A stretch of 64,000 nt of DNA from Alopecurus myosuroides (GCA_028641055.1 CM054058.1:83494020-83558019); one strand, 5' to 3'. Counted from the first letter of the stretch, positions 43,510-53,641 are shown. Notes: generated from the letters alone by a model not told the origin. Numbers and translations: made by a program.

Positions 43510-45148
43510 TGACTGAGCCATCGTCGATCGGCAGAACAACCAAATTTCTCCTCACCGAGGGACCGACTGACTGACGAGGCAATTGCAGCAGTAAGCAGTT
43601 AGGCAGAACAACCAAATTTCTCCTGATTGGCTTGAAAACACCAGACAGATGATGCTACTGGGTCAGTCTATGTGTAACAATCGGTTGTGGAGATATCCTA
43701 TGCTGCTACTGGGTCTGATGTGCAGAGCCAATTAATGATTATAGTTTCTGTGGTACTCTGTTCCATTATGCAAGGCGTCAGTGACTTCCGAGATTCAACC
43801 TTTAACCAAGAATGAATATTACACGAAATTGATCGTTCACTTACTAGTGTTATCTTTCCTTTACCTCTCAATTGAATATTGAGGAAGAATTCACATTCTC
43901 ACGATTTGTATCCAAAGACTAATGGAAATTGCATCCAAAATACAAATTGGATTATGAGTACAGTGTCCCGAAGCATAATTTTGCATTGGATTAATTATTC
44001 CAATTTTTAAAATATGAGTAAAGGATCTATGTCTGAAGACACAAATTTATTTCCAATCGTAACCAAATCTTCTTTTCATAAAAAAAAAGGAAGCCAAATA
44101 GCTAAAAAGCGATAGATTTGGTTTACTAGAACCATCAGCATATTGTTTGGAAACCCAATTCTTCTCCTCAAGATCTCTTGAATGAAATTAGGGAACGAAG
44201 TAGGTAGATTAGATAGATTTAGATTGACTTTGTATCTCCTATTCTATAAGGATAATCTAGAAAGTAAGTGTTGATAAAATGTTGTCAAAGGAATTACTTC
44301 AAAGCTCGTACTTGCATAGTCAAAAAACAACATACTCCGTACACCATGCATTGAACAACCAAAGTGAGTGTTGGCTTTCCTCAAGGATAAAGAAAGAAAG
44401 AATGTGCAGGTACTTAATTGGTTGAAAATGCCCCCTTTCGACCCGAAAAGAAGAATAACTGGATTACTCCGTGTCGTCTTGAATGGCTGATGATGATACA
44501 ATACCATTCACTAGAATTTGTTTGCGGTCCATCAAGGAGCATTTCCCTCGTGTCAATATCTGCTAGTATGTGTATTTGTACGATAATGGTAAAACTGACT
44601 GGAATAAACTGTCACATAGCATGTTAATAAATCATCGTCTAAACCACGAATTAAGTGGCCAAGCCCAGACTCATGTCCCAATAACCATCCTTTATGGCCT
44701 GGTGGTGCTAGATAGGAAGGAAAACAGTGAACATCTTATATTGCCTCACTTCACATCTTATATTGTCTCACTTCACGTGTACCTTAGATTTTTCGTTCTA
44801 ATAAGATCTTAGGTAGTCTTGAATACTATGCTCTAGAAGGATCTAATACGATATTGTGTGAACATAATAATCTTTGAGCCCGCATAGGTACTTATAGATA
44901 CAACTATATATATAAACGTATATAATCACACTATAGATTCATAAGTGTTACAATGTACCTATGGATGAGAGGGATTTTGTTTTTTATGCAGTTTAGATAA
45001 ATAAAAGAATCTAATAGATGGCAAATATCTATTTTACGATGACTTTTAAACACTAATATAACATATGAAAATACTTCTAGTCTAACACTAATCAACTTGT
45101 AAATATATATATTAGAAATGTTCAGAAGCAATGATATCTTAATAAATA
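43510..45148. other. Intergenic DNA downstream of the dioxygenase gene
   Basis: The first part is probable 3' UTR and includes a 20-bp repeat (AACAACCAAATTTCTCCT at about 43537 and 43607). The rest is AT-rich with no supported gene. Confidence 0.5.
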
Positions 45149-45230
45149 CTCCCTCTGTTCCAAAATATAAGTCTTTTTTAGCAAACTAGTTTGTCTTGCT
45201 AAAACGACTTACATTGTGGAACATAGGGAG
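45149..45230. mobile_element. Stowaway MITE (Tc1/mariner type)
   Basis: 82 bp, from CTCCCTCTGTTCCAAAATAT to its inverted partner ending TGTGGAACATAGGGAG, flanked by the TA duplication at 45147-45148 and 45231-45232. The CTCCCTCYG terminus is the hallmark of Stowaway MITEs in grasses. Confidence 0.95.
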
Positions 45231-45232
45231 TA

Positions 45233-45932
45233 GCGGATTTTGCTTGTAGTAGTCATCATAAGAATGTGATAATAATAAGAAATATCTCTAATAGGAAGAA
45301 TTGGTTTTGTTTTAAAAAAAATCCTAATATAATAACTTTGCTCCCTTCACGAAAACCCTCTAAAATTCGAATAATATAGAGAAGTATATCCCCTATGTTA
45401 CCAAATATATAGTCCATATTTCCTTTTTTATCAAGTTTAAAGGGCGCATGGGGAGATTCTACACTGATGCATGTAATTAATATCTTGATGTGTTTTTATT
45501 TTTTATTTTCTATTTTTTTGTCCTTTTTCCATTTAGTTAGAATTTTAGATTCACTTTATTTTTCTATTTTATTTTATTTGTTGTATTTTTCATGTTTAGT
45601 TTTATTTGACTATTTTACTTGGATTTTTTTTAAATGTTTCTCTTACAATAAACATATGATCATATTTATTTATTAGATATGTGAACACTACTTTTTAAGA
45701 GTGGCGAACATTAACATTTATTTTTGACGCATAATAAGTACTCTTAGTACTTAAATCTTCTATTGAGATGCGTGGATCTTTTTTAGTCATAAGTGTTTTT
45801 CTTTGAATCACCGAATATTTTCGGTTAGTATAAATATAGTTTTATGTATGACATAAACTATATTTACACTTCTGTTTTCTTGTTCAAGGAACATTTTTCA
45901 CTGGTAGTGTGAATAGTTAGTTTATTTACTAC
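45233..45932. other. AT-rich intergenic DNA
   Basis: No gene or repeat that I can support. Confidence 0.5.
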
Positions 45933-46355
45933 GTACACTGGTAGAAAAAAGGCCTTCGGTATGCCAGCATCAGTCCCCAAGCGTTGCGCACCGTGACCAA
46001 TGAGTCTTTAGTCCCGGGTAGGGAGGAGACCCGCGACAGAAGGTCAGACGTCGCGGGTTGGGAAGCGCGTTGCGACGCGTGGAGGGAATTAATTCCGGTT
46101 GACATGGCCGCCCGGGACTATTGGTCCTTTATTCCCCGTTCCCGTGGCCAACCGGGACCAATGGCCCTTTATTCCCCGTGCCCGTGGCCAACCGGGACTA
46201 AACATCAAGCGTCTCGCCTCCCCCGCGGCGGTTTTTATTTCGCGAGCGAGGCAGAAGGGCGCCATTCCACTGCTCGCTCTCTGTTCTTCCTCTCGCTCTC
46301 TGTTCTTCCTCTCTCTCGCTCTCTGTTCTTTTCGATCCAAGCACACGCACGCAAA

Positions 46356-47049
46356 ATGGCTGAATAGACGCAATACAATGGGAAGACACCATGCGGCAAG
46401 GATTTGGACGTGCTCTTCACCAACAGTTGCGCGAGGCTGCATGAAGCTCTGGGTCATTTGGCCGATCTCTATTTTGAAGCTCCCGAAGAACACCGGTTCT
46501 TTGGTCTCGATCTGGAGTACACGGCAAATCAGAAGGATGTTGCCCTCATCCAGATATCGTTCAAGCATTCGGTGTTGGTCTTCCAATGGTCAAGGTATAT
46601 ATATAGCACACATGTACAATCTTGCATTCCATCTTCGAGTTTTTTTGTTGCATGTGAACAATACGTGTGTTGCAACATATCTAACACATATCCTATTTTT
46701 GTTGTTACAGTAGTTCGAGGCATTGCCCGGACCTTGTTGATTTTCTTGTCAACTCGGGGTTTGACTTTTGCAGCGTGGACATCACGCAAGACCGTGTGAA
46801 GTTGATGCACATCGGTATTATGATACCTGAAGATCACTACGTTGATCTTCAGACTCTTATCCAGTTGACCGGGCCAAAGACCGGGATGGCTGTCATGGCA
46901 AGCACCTTCATCCACCAGGGCTATGAAAGGATGAAGACTGATTTCCCCCGGCAGAATCACTACTATTGGGAGGAGACCCCATTGCGTATGCGGCCGTAGA
47001 TGCATATGTCGCGTACGAGTTGTTCCGCATCTACTCGGCGGGGCCATAG
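46356..47049 (+). pseudogene. Captured DEDDy 3'-5' exonuclease gene (CACTA-B2 copy)
   Basis: Exon 1 (46356-46594): MAE, a TAG stop at 46365-46367, then TQYNGKTPCGKDLDVLFTNS, LADLYFEAPEEHRFFGLDLE and KDVALIQISFKHSVLVFQWS. FGLDLEYT supplies the Asp-x-Glu of motif I. Intron 46595-46710 is GT-AG. Exon 2 (46711-47049): SRHCPDLVDFLVNSGFDFCS (motif II region), then a frameshift after WEETP, and AYAAVDAYVAYELFRIYSAG (motif III, Tyr...Asp). The fold is the WRN-exonuclease/RNase D type (DNA_pol_A_exo1), which removes nucleotides from 3' ends of DNA or RNA. Residues for catalysis survive; one early stop and one frameshift break it. It is the best-preserved of three copies in the window. Confidence 0.82.
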
Positions 47050-47139
47050 ATGATGTATGCATGCGTTCGATATCTATGCATGTGCATGTAATGGGTATCT
47101 AATTAGTAGTATATATATGTAATGGATATCTTTTGTGAT

Positions 47140-47530
47140 CGACTCTCTATATATATATGTTAATTATGAAATGTGATCGAATCTATGTTTGTGTTATGTG
47201 TGATCGACTCTATTGTGTTATGTGTGATCGACAATAATGTTTGTATTATTGTTCTTTATTTTTGATATATTTTTTCATTTTAAGATTTTAAAATGAATTA
47301 GTATTATTTTTCTTCATTTTTTGATATATTATTTGTATTTTTAAGATTTTAAAATGAATTAGTATTATTGTTCTTAATTTTTGATATATATTTTGTATTT
47401 TAAGATTTTAAAATGAATTAGTATTATTGTTCTTCATTTTTGATATATTATTTGTATTTTTAAGATTTTAAAATGAATTATTTCTATTTTTCTCAATTTT
47501 TGGATATATTATTTGTATTTTTAGAAATAA
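47140..47530. repeat. 27-bp minisatellite and AT-rich tandem repeats in CACTA-B2
   Basis: GTGTGATCGACTC-type repeats at about 47140-47235, then about five AT-rich units containing GATTTTAAAATGAATTAG from 47275 to 47520. They are the inverted equivalent of 7519-8045. Confidence 0.85.
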
Positions 47531-47715
47531 TACAAATTAAAAGTTAATGTTTATTTATTTATTCAAAATTATTAATTACATCTTTACTTTTGTTTATTAA
47601 AAGATTTATTTGAAATTCAAACAATAAAGAAATATGGCTTCGGCCAACATGTTAATAAGATTGATATGATACAACTATCATATACATGCGTGAGAAACAC
47701 TTGGATTCGGGACGG

Positions 47716-47782
47716 GATGGAACTCGGAAGTTAAGCGTGCTAGTGCTAGAGCAGTGGGAGGATGGGTGACCGAGCGGGAAGT
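47716..47782 (+). other. 5S rRNA-derived module in CACTA-B2
   Basis: GGAACTCGGAAGTTAAGCGT, then GAGGATGGGTGACC and GGGAAGT, which is the A-box to C-box segment of plant 5S rRNA. It is 389 bp from the right terminus and reads towards it. The first run of four T downstream is at 48159-48162, inside the terminal repeat. Confidence 0.9.
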
Positions 47783-48279
47783 TTGACCATGAGTAACTAA
47801 TTTGACTAGAGATAATCTTAGTTAGACACTAAGCAAATAATACAAATTGTGAGAAAAAAAGGGAGTGAAAAAAAGGGAGTGAAAAAAGGAGTGAAAAAAG
47901 GGAGTGAAAAAAGGTGAGAAAAATAATTAGAAACCAAATGAATTAAAAAAATTACGAAATAAATCTAGTCCCGGTTCATGTGGCCAACCGGGACTAAATG
48001 TCCTCCGACCCCAGGCTCCGCCACCCGCCCACGTGGACAGGCCTTTAGTCCCGGTCCGTAAGAGATGGGACTATAGGGGGGGGCCTTTAGTCGCGCGTAG
48101 CTAGTCCCGGTTGCCCGGACGGGATTAATGGGCCTGGCGAACCGGGACTGTAGGCCTGTTTTCTACCAGTGGTAAGAGAAAATCTCCCAAACTGTATGCA
48201 CACAATTTACCAAGTAGAATTTTATACTGTCTTATTGAACTAATTTTAATGTTTGATCTCATCAAACTGACATCCAGCA

Positions 48280-49460
48280 ATGCCTGATTATATAACATAT
48301 GACAATTTCGTAGAACTTACTTTCATAACCATTAAAATGTACATAGTGTTATTTATTCGTCCTCAATTGGAACTAGATTACATAACTAGTATAGAGTTTA
48401 AGACTTTGTCTCTTGGGGTATCGTGGGTATTAAAGTTAATCAGGATATCAATCACTATTTGCAAACGGGAAAAGGCCTTCGTCAATGGGATCTGCTATCT
48501 CCGATCCTTTTTAAGTCATAATACATATGTGGGTTGTTCTTATTGCATGGGAAAAGGAGGACAGTCAAGTGTAAGCGGTAATCCCACATTTTGTTGAGGA
48601 TGGTGTTTGCATTCTTTGGTATGAGGACGATACAATTCTTGTGATGGAACATGATCTGGTGAAAACTCTAAACATAAAATTGATCATCTATATTTTTGTA
48701 AAATTGTTAGGCCTAAAAACTAATTTTTATTACAGCGAAATTTTGGTTTTGGACGTGCCAAAGAGGTCGAGAGCCAATATAGATATATTTTTGGATGCGG
48801 GTAGAAGCCGATCGAGAGCCCCTAGATAACTGGGAATTCATTTTCACTCCATAAATTGATAAATGAGGAGTAGAAGCCGATTGAACACAATTTTGAGAAA
48901 AAGTTACATAGTTGGCTAGGCACGATGCTTTCCTAGTTACCACCTTGTCCGTATCAACTTAGTTATGTTTAGCACTCCAATGTTTATGTTTTATTTCCTC
49001 TAATTATTTAGAGGGGTACATAAGAGGCTAGATTTCTTTGAATCACGCTTTTTGGAAAAGTGATGGTCATAAGAGAAAGTATAAACTAACTAAATGGAGC
49101 ACTATTTGCTGACCATGAGAGCAGGGAGGCTTGGGGGCAAAAGGTCTTGACATAAAAAAACAAATGCTTATTAAATCAATGGATTTTTAATCTTTTGACC
49201 GAGGAAGGCATGTTGTAAGAACCCATTTCTAACAAACTAGATTTAGGGGTGTGCCTTGGTGTAGGATCCCCCAAAATTCGCAACTCTTAATATTGCGTAT
49301 AAGACCTAATGAATCATACATGTGGACATGCTAATGTGTTTTCTAACTACCATATTTTCTTATCCCTGGCCCATGAATAATTATCATTGCAATATATTTG
49401 TAAGTCCTTCTTTCCTGTAGCTAGAGTTCCAAGGGGGTACCCCGCATAGGCTCGCGTAAT
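48280..49460 (+). pseudogene. LINE (non-LTR retrotransposon) reverse transcriptase remnant
   Basis: The clearest part reads VEDGVCILWYEDDTILVMEH across small frame changes (about 48595-48655), matching the YADD catalytic block of plant LINE reverse transcriptases with Ala changed to Glu. It continues as LVKTLNIKLIIYIFVKLLGL and K-TNFYYSEILVLDVPK. Further down GLGAKGLDIKKQMLIKSMD (about 49130-49195) is the region after the RT domain. Many stops. Its last 421 bp recur at 59742-60162. Confidence 0.75.
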
Positions 49461-49710
49461 AGGAGCTTATCTAAAAAAATGAGAAGCATAGTTATGACTA
49501 ATCTTGCATAATTTAATCACCGTGCAGGATGGATCTAGGCACGTCTCTACACCCCTACCTATAACTATGAACACTCAGGTAAGGTACGATCCATCATATT
49601 TGTGTGATAGCTTCGCGTGAGTACCACTCGGCTAGTATCTCAGATGCAAACAGACAACAAAGAACCGTCTCGACAAGTCGATCCATCCGCCTTGGAGCTG
49701 CTCCTGAAAG
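49461..49710. other. Spacer left of CACTA-E
   Basis: No recognised feature; the LINE-like similarity fades here. Confidence 0.4.
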
Positions 49711-49985
49711 CACTAGTGGAAACAACCCCTTTCGTCCAGGGGGCCGGGGGCATCTGTCCCGGTCGCACAAAAACCCGGGACAAATGCTATGCATTGGTCC
49801 CGGTTCGGTTGCCCGAGGCAGCAGAAACCACCTGGGGGCATCTGTCCCGGTTCGTGGGGAGGCATTGGTCCCGGTTTGTGGCACGACCGGGACCAATACC
49901 TAGCCACAGGCCACGTGGCACGCGCATGGGCATTGGTCCCGGTTTGTGGCACGAACCGGGACCAATACCTAGCCACAGACCCACA
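49711..49985. promoter_or_regulatory. 5' subterminal TCCCGGTT repeats of CACTA-E
   Basis: About seven TCCCGGT(T) and ACCGGGAC motifs with the same order and spacing as 16398-16660 in CACTA-C, including the shared CTAGCCACAGGCCACGTGGC. Confidence 0.75.
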
Positions 49986-50493
49986 AATAGTCTTTTTATC
50001 CACCCCATTCAACCAATTTCCAAACGCATTTGTAATATTGGTTGAAGATATTTTCTCTCCAAAATCAGAAATACAAGCTAAACCTAAGTAGAAGACCTCT
50101 GCTGGTGGTAGAAGAAGCTGCGCTTAATGTCCGGCCACGATATTCGTCTCCGTTGCACAACTCACAACAAAAAACAGCATTCACATTAGGCGGCTGCGTT
50201 AATGTCCAACCACTCTCTACCCTCCTCTTTTTGAAGGTCGACCGCCCACACATTTCAGAAACGAAGCGTCAGTCCATCTTCCTATTGCCGCTCTGCGACT
50301 CGCACATGCCGGCGGCCACATGAGGTCAGGCATCGACGCCGCAAAGTATGCATTCACATTAGGAGGGGGACATGCATTTCGATAGATAAACAAGGCACAG
50401 TATACATAATGGCAAGATTGGATCTAAATCTAAACGGAGAGCATAGATCTAAATAAACAAGGCAGTACATAATGGCAAAAGTGCATCGATCTA

Positions 50494-51039
50494 CTAGTCA
50501 TACTCCTGCCTAGGCCTATAGTACATGTACTCGTAGTCGTCGTAGTCGCCGCCGCCGTCGTCGTCACTATCGTCTGACGGTGCTCTGCACTCCCTCGGAG
50601 AATCACGACTCCCGGACTGGGCCTGAGGGTAGCGCAGGCGGGGGATATCGCCGGCCCTGATGTAGTCCATGACGCTCTGTAGAGTCCGGCCGGACCACCA
50701 TAGCCGACGACCGGCCTCGTGAAAGTTCCCAGGAGGCAGACCGTCCTCCTCATACCTGGCGAGCGTCCTCTCACGCCGATTGATGAAGAAGGCATCCCAA
50801 GTATGCTGGTTATCGGGATGCCAACTGGGATTCCTCCGTTGCTCCGGCGTGAGCTCGTGGTAGTAGTGGTTCGTGATGGCCGCCCGACGCGCCACACCTT
50901 GAGGAAGAGGAGGGACCGGCACTCCTCCGGCGCTCAGCATCCAACCGGCGGGAACGTTGTAGCCGCACGGGCAGGGGTAGTTCGAGGCGGAAAGTGCCTC
51001 CGCCTGGATGAATGTTAGAGTGGGTACGGTAGAAGCCAT
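50494..51039 (-). CDS. Antisense accessory ORF of CACTA-E, unknown function
   Basis: 181 residues from ATG 51039 (MASTVPTLTFIQAEALSASN). The upstream ATG at 51093 is less likely, because TATATATAG near 51090-51100 looks like its TATA box. The core reads GWMLSAGGVPVPPLPQG, then LTPEQRRNPSWHP, TWDAFFINRRERTLARYEED, GLPPGNFHEAGRRLWWSGRT and a polyacidic DDSDDDGGGDYDDYEYMYY tail. The spacing of GW, PVPPxPxG, RR and W matches the CACTA-C ORF at 21272-22321, and both end acidic and lie antisense to the transposase genes. No known domain. The tail could mimic nucleic acid or bind histones, but this is speculation. Confidence 0.65.
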   Translation of the reverse strand: MASTVPTLTFIQAEALSASNYPCPCGYNVPAGWMLSAGGVPVPPLPQGVARRAAITNHYYHELTPEQRRNPSWHPDNQHTWDAFFINRRERTLARYEEDGLPPGNFHEAGRRLWWSGRTLQSVMDYIRAGDIPRLRYPQAQSGSRDSPRECRAPSDDSDDDGGGDYDDYEYMYYRPRQEYD

Positions 51040-51115
51040 GAGAGAGTGGTGAGTTTGTATGTGTTTATGCCAATGGTGTGGCAATGCATACATATATATA
51101 GCGAGAAGAAAACAT

Positions 51116-51230
51116 CTCTTTAGTCCCGGTTGGGGACACCAACCGGGACTAAATGGGTTAGGGTTTCATTGGGAAACGGATCATCCCTTTAGTCCCGGTT
51201 GGGGAAACCAACCGGGACAAAATGGGAATT
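51116..51230. promoter_or_regulatory. Terminal-type inverted repeats upstream of the accessory ORF
   Basis: Two units TAGTCCCGGTTGG...CCAACCGGGAC (about 51121-51152 and 51190-51220), the motif of the element ends. They lie 80-190 bp upstream of the minus-strand accessory ORF start, just beyond its TATA-like sequence. Confidence 0.65.
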
Positions 51231-51242
51231 AGGGTTTCGTTT

Positions 51243-51701
51243 GGACCAATCAGATAGAATCACACGGATCGTGTGTTTCTTTCAAGCGCTCGTGAGTCGT
51301 TGGATCCGGGTGTGTTTTTTTCGAGCTGTTGTGAGCCGTTCGATCAGGGCTACGGTGTGTTTCTTTCGAGCTGCTGTGAGCCGTTGGATGAGGTGTTTCT
51401 TAACCGTTGGATCAAAACCCTAGCTCAACACTTTTTGAGCCAGAGGACCCTATATATAGCCCAGCTTCATACACCGGTCAGTTCATCTCACAAATACAAA
51501 ACATCCGGATTCGCCATCATACGTCCAACCGTGCATTTGGTATGCATATATGCACCCAGTAGCCACGGTTGGGCTGTGTGATGGCGATACCGTTTGTTTT
51601 GTTCTACACCCCCTTTAAGGTTTGATACATCATATATTCAGTTCATCGAGCAAATACAAAACATCCGGATTCGACATCATACGTCCTGCCGTGCATTTGG
51701 G
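51243..51701. repeat. Local duplications in CACTA-E
   Basis: A unit of 35-45 bp containing GTGTTTCTTTCGAGCTG and TGAGCCGTTGGAT is repeated about three times (51265-51415). A 63-bp segment with CAAATACAAAACATCCGGAT occurs at 51479-51541 and 51638-51701. No gene. Confidence 0.75.
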
Positions 51702-51742
51702 TCAGTGTTTAACACATTCTTCCCCCTTTAACACATTCATCC

Positions 51743-51822
51743 ATGCATGCTTGGGTCAGTGTTCACTTTGAGCTCGGGTAGTAATGTGCACGGGAACATC
51801 ACCACCGGCTTCCGCGGCGTCC
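51743..51822. repeat. 80-bp perfect direct repeat, copy 1
   Basis: Bases 51743-51822 and 52625-52704 are identical over 80 bp (ATGCATGCTTGGGTCAGTGT to CTTCCGCGGCGTCC) and flank an 802-bp segment. Confidence 0.95.
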
Positions 51823-51899
51823 CGCAAGATGAAAAAAAAATTTATTATTCATCTGCTAGATAAAACAACTTCCATATTTGCCAATAACCACTTTTTTTT

Positions 51900-52440
51900 T
51901 GGAGTAGACTTCTATATATACATTCAGATTTTCGTTTGATCGGACTGGTTCTCCGTCAGGTAGTGAGAAGTAATGAAGCTCGATCTTTTTCCATTGCCCA
52001 GCGCCATATTCTCAACACCCTTGGCTAGCTTAATCACTTCGTCCTATGTCCAGTGCTTGTCATCTTTCCTATATTGACCTCCCTGCCGAAGGCACATTCT
52101 GTAAGTATCGCCATGGCTTGGGCTCTTCCATGAAGTGGTAATTTTCGACCTGTAGAATACAAATGAAGTATCGGTTGATATTATGTTTCTGATGACGATT
52201 GTGCAGATGGTTGGATGGTTTATAGGAGTTTCGTGCATTACAGATCCTAATACACCGGTTTGTAAATGCATGGTGGCTACCAGCATAAGGGAGATAGTTG
52301 ATCAAGGAAGAAAAATGATAATAGTTTTATATTTCTTATTATTACCTGGCTAGGAAGAGGAATAGTAGATGGAGGCCAATCAAGAGGATCAGCCAGTATG
52401 TTTGCCCAAATCTGAGCTTCATCCGCTGGCTTCATTGTAT
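51900..52440 (-). pseudogene. Captured gene fragment with exon-intron structure, unknown
   Basis: On the minus strand MKPADEAQIWANILADPLDW then PPSTIPLPSQ (about 52436-52346) is followed by a GTAATA donor. A later segment reads VENYHFMEEPKPWRYLQNVP (about 52150-52085), and another frame reads DKHWT, stop, DEVIKLAKGVENMALGNGKR (about 52060-51970). Splice-like borders and sensible amino-acid composition suggest a piece of a real gene taken up by the element. I do not recognise the family. Confidence 0.4.
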
Positions 52441-52624
52441 GCTTGGCTCAGTGAGGAGCTACGACCTGTTCAATGAATGTGCAAAACTGAGTGCAGGGCT
52501 AAAATAAGTGTTCCGTATTCATTCGACAATACACACGACAGTACATGGTAAATCTTAAATATATGTGCAGATACAGTATATGGTATTAGCACTATGATAA
52601 ATATGGCGTCATTAAGGATACATA

Positions 52625-52704
52625 ATGCATGCTTGGGTCAGTGTTCACTTTGAGCTCGGGTAGTAATGTGCACGGGAACATCACCACCGGCTTCCGCGGC
52701 GTCC
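52625..52704. repeat. 80-bp perfect direct repeat, copy 2
   Basis: Identical to 51743-51822. Confidence 0.95.
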
Positions 52705-53104
52705 GAGCACGGCAGAACAGAATGTTTACCGCATCACCCTCGGTATTCGTTTGTTTTCTCTTTTTAATAAAAGAATTTGTATTCCGGCGACACTGCGGCG
52801 CGCTAGCGCGTCTGTTTTCTGTTTAATGTAATTATTACTAATTTTAAAACAATATAAGATATTTATATTTAAATTAAGTGTAAATAGTGAAATAGTTAAT
52901 AGTTTGAATAGTTAGAATAATTATTTAGGTAAATAGAAAACGGATTTGAATTATTTACGCAATTTCAAACAATTTTAATGTTGTAATTTTTTCGTAATTT
53001 GAAAGTATGTAGAAGTTATTCACTTACATATTTAAGATATTCAAAATTTGGCGCTAAAACAATTGGCGCGCCGGCCCCACTGGTTCTGGCGCGGGCGACC
53101 AGCC

Positions 53105-53241
53105 GGGTCTTTCGTCCCGGTTGTTGCCACCAACCGGGACGGAAGGGTCTTTCGTCCCGGTTGTTGCCACCAACCGGGACGGAAGGGTCTTTCGTCCCGG
53201 TTGTTGCCACCAACCGGGACGAAAGGGTCATAGGATATAAA
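53105..53241 (+). promoter_or_regulatory. Promoter of the TNP1-Ulp1 gene: three 40-bp palindromic units and TATA box
   Basis: Units start at 53105, 53145 and 53185 (period exactly 40 bp), each containing TCCCGGTTGTTGCCACCAAC followed by CGGGAC, an inverted repeat of the terminal motif. TATAAA follows at 53236-53241, and a GC-rich leader starts beyond it. The arrangement suggests that the protein binding the element ends also controls this promoter, as TNPA does in En/Spm. Confidence 0.75.
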
Positions 53242-53259
53242 CACGTCACCGCTCCCCTC

Positions 53260-53641
53260 AGTTCCAGACCGCGCGCAGGGACGAAATCGACGCCGCCAGG
53301 CTGCCCATTTTTTCTGTCCCCCCGCGCCGCCCCTCACCCCGTCGGCATCCGCGCCGCCCCCCTCGCCCCGTCGGCATCCTCCTCTGTGGCGCCGCTCCCG
53401 ACTCCGTCGAGCGCACCCACCCCCCCTACGCGCCCTCTCCCGTTCGCCTCGGCCGCGCGCCGCCCTCTAGGTCCCGTCGCTGCCCCGCGCCGCTGCCCCG
53501 CGCCGCCCCTCGATCCCGTCGCTGCCCCCGCGCCGCCCCTCGATCCCGTCGCTGCCCCGCCGCCATCCTCCACCGCCCCCGCGCCGCCGCTGCCCCGCGC
53601 CGCCGGCCCGCCGCTGCCCCGCGCCGCTGCCCCAAGAGGAG
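53260..53641 (+). other. GC-rich leader exon of the TNP1-Ulp1 gene
   Basis: A Pro/Ala-rich, very GC-rich block of CGCCGCCCC-type repeats between the TATA box and a splice donor (AGGAG then GTAAAAG near 53642). It has no family coding signature, so I treat it as untranslated leader. The following intron would end at the TATAG acceptor at 55387-55391. Confidence 0.5.

Larger units (their letters stand above)
45936..48171. mobile_element. CACTA-B2: non-autonomous CACTA, same family as CACTA-B
   Basis: It begins CACTGGTAGAAAAAAGGCC and ends GGCCTGTTTTCTACCAGTG, with the 3-bp duplication GTA at 45933-45935 and 48172-48174. TAGTCCCGGTT motifs lie at both ends. In order it holds a captured exonuclease gene (plus), the AT-rich and 27-bp repeats, and a 5S-derived module (plus). 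It matches CACTA-B inverted over nearly its full length, but keeps the exonuclease exons that B has lost. Confidence 0.92.

Noticed and set aside
42430..43539. Long minus-strand open frame opposite the dioxygenase gene
   Set aside because: Shadow of a GC-rich coding sequence: few stop codons arise antisense to GC3-rich genes. It has no family features.
2431..47782. Functional 5S rRNA genes
   Set aside because: Only the central 63-68 bases are present; the 5' and 3' stems of 5S rRNA are missing in all four copies.
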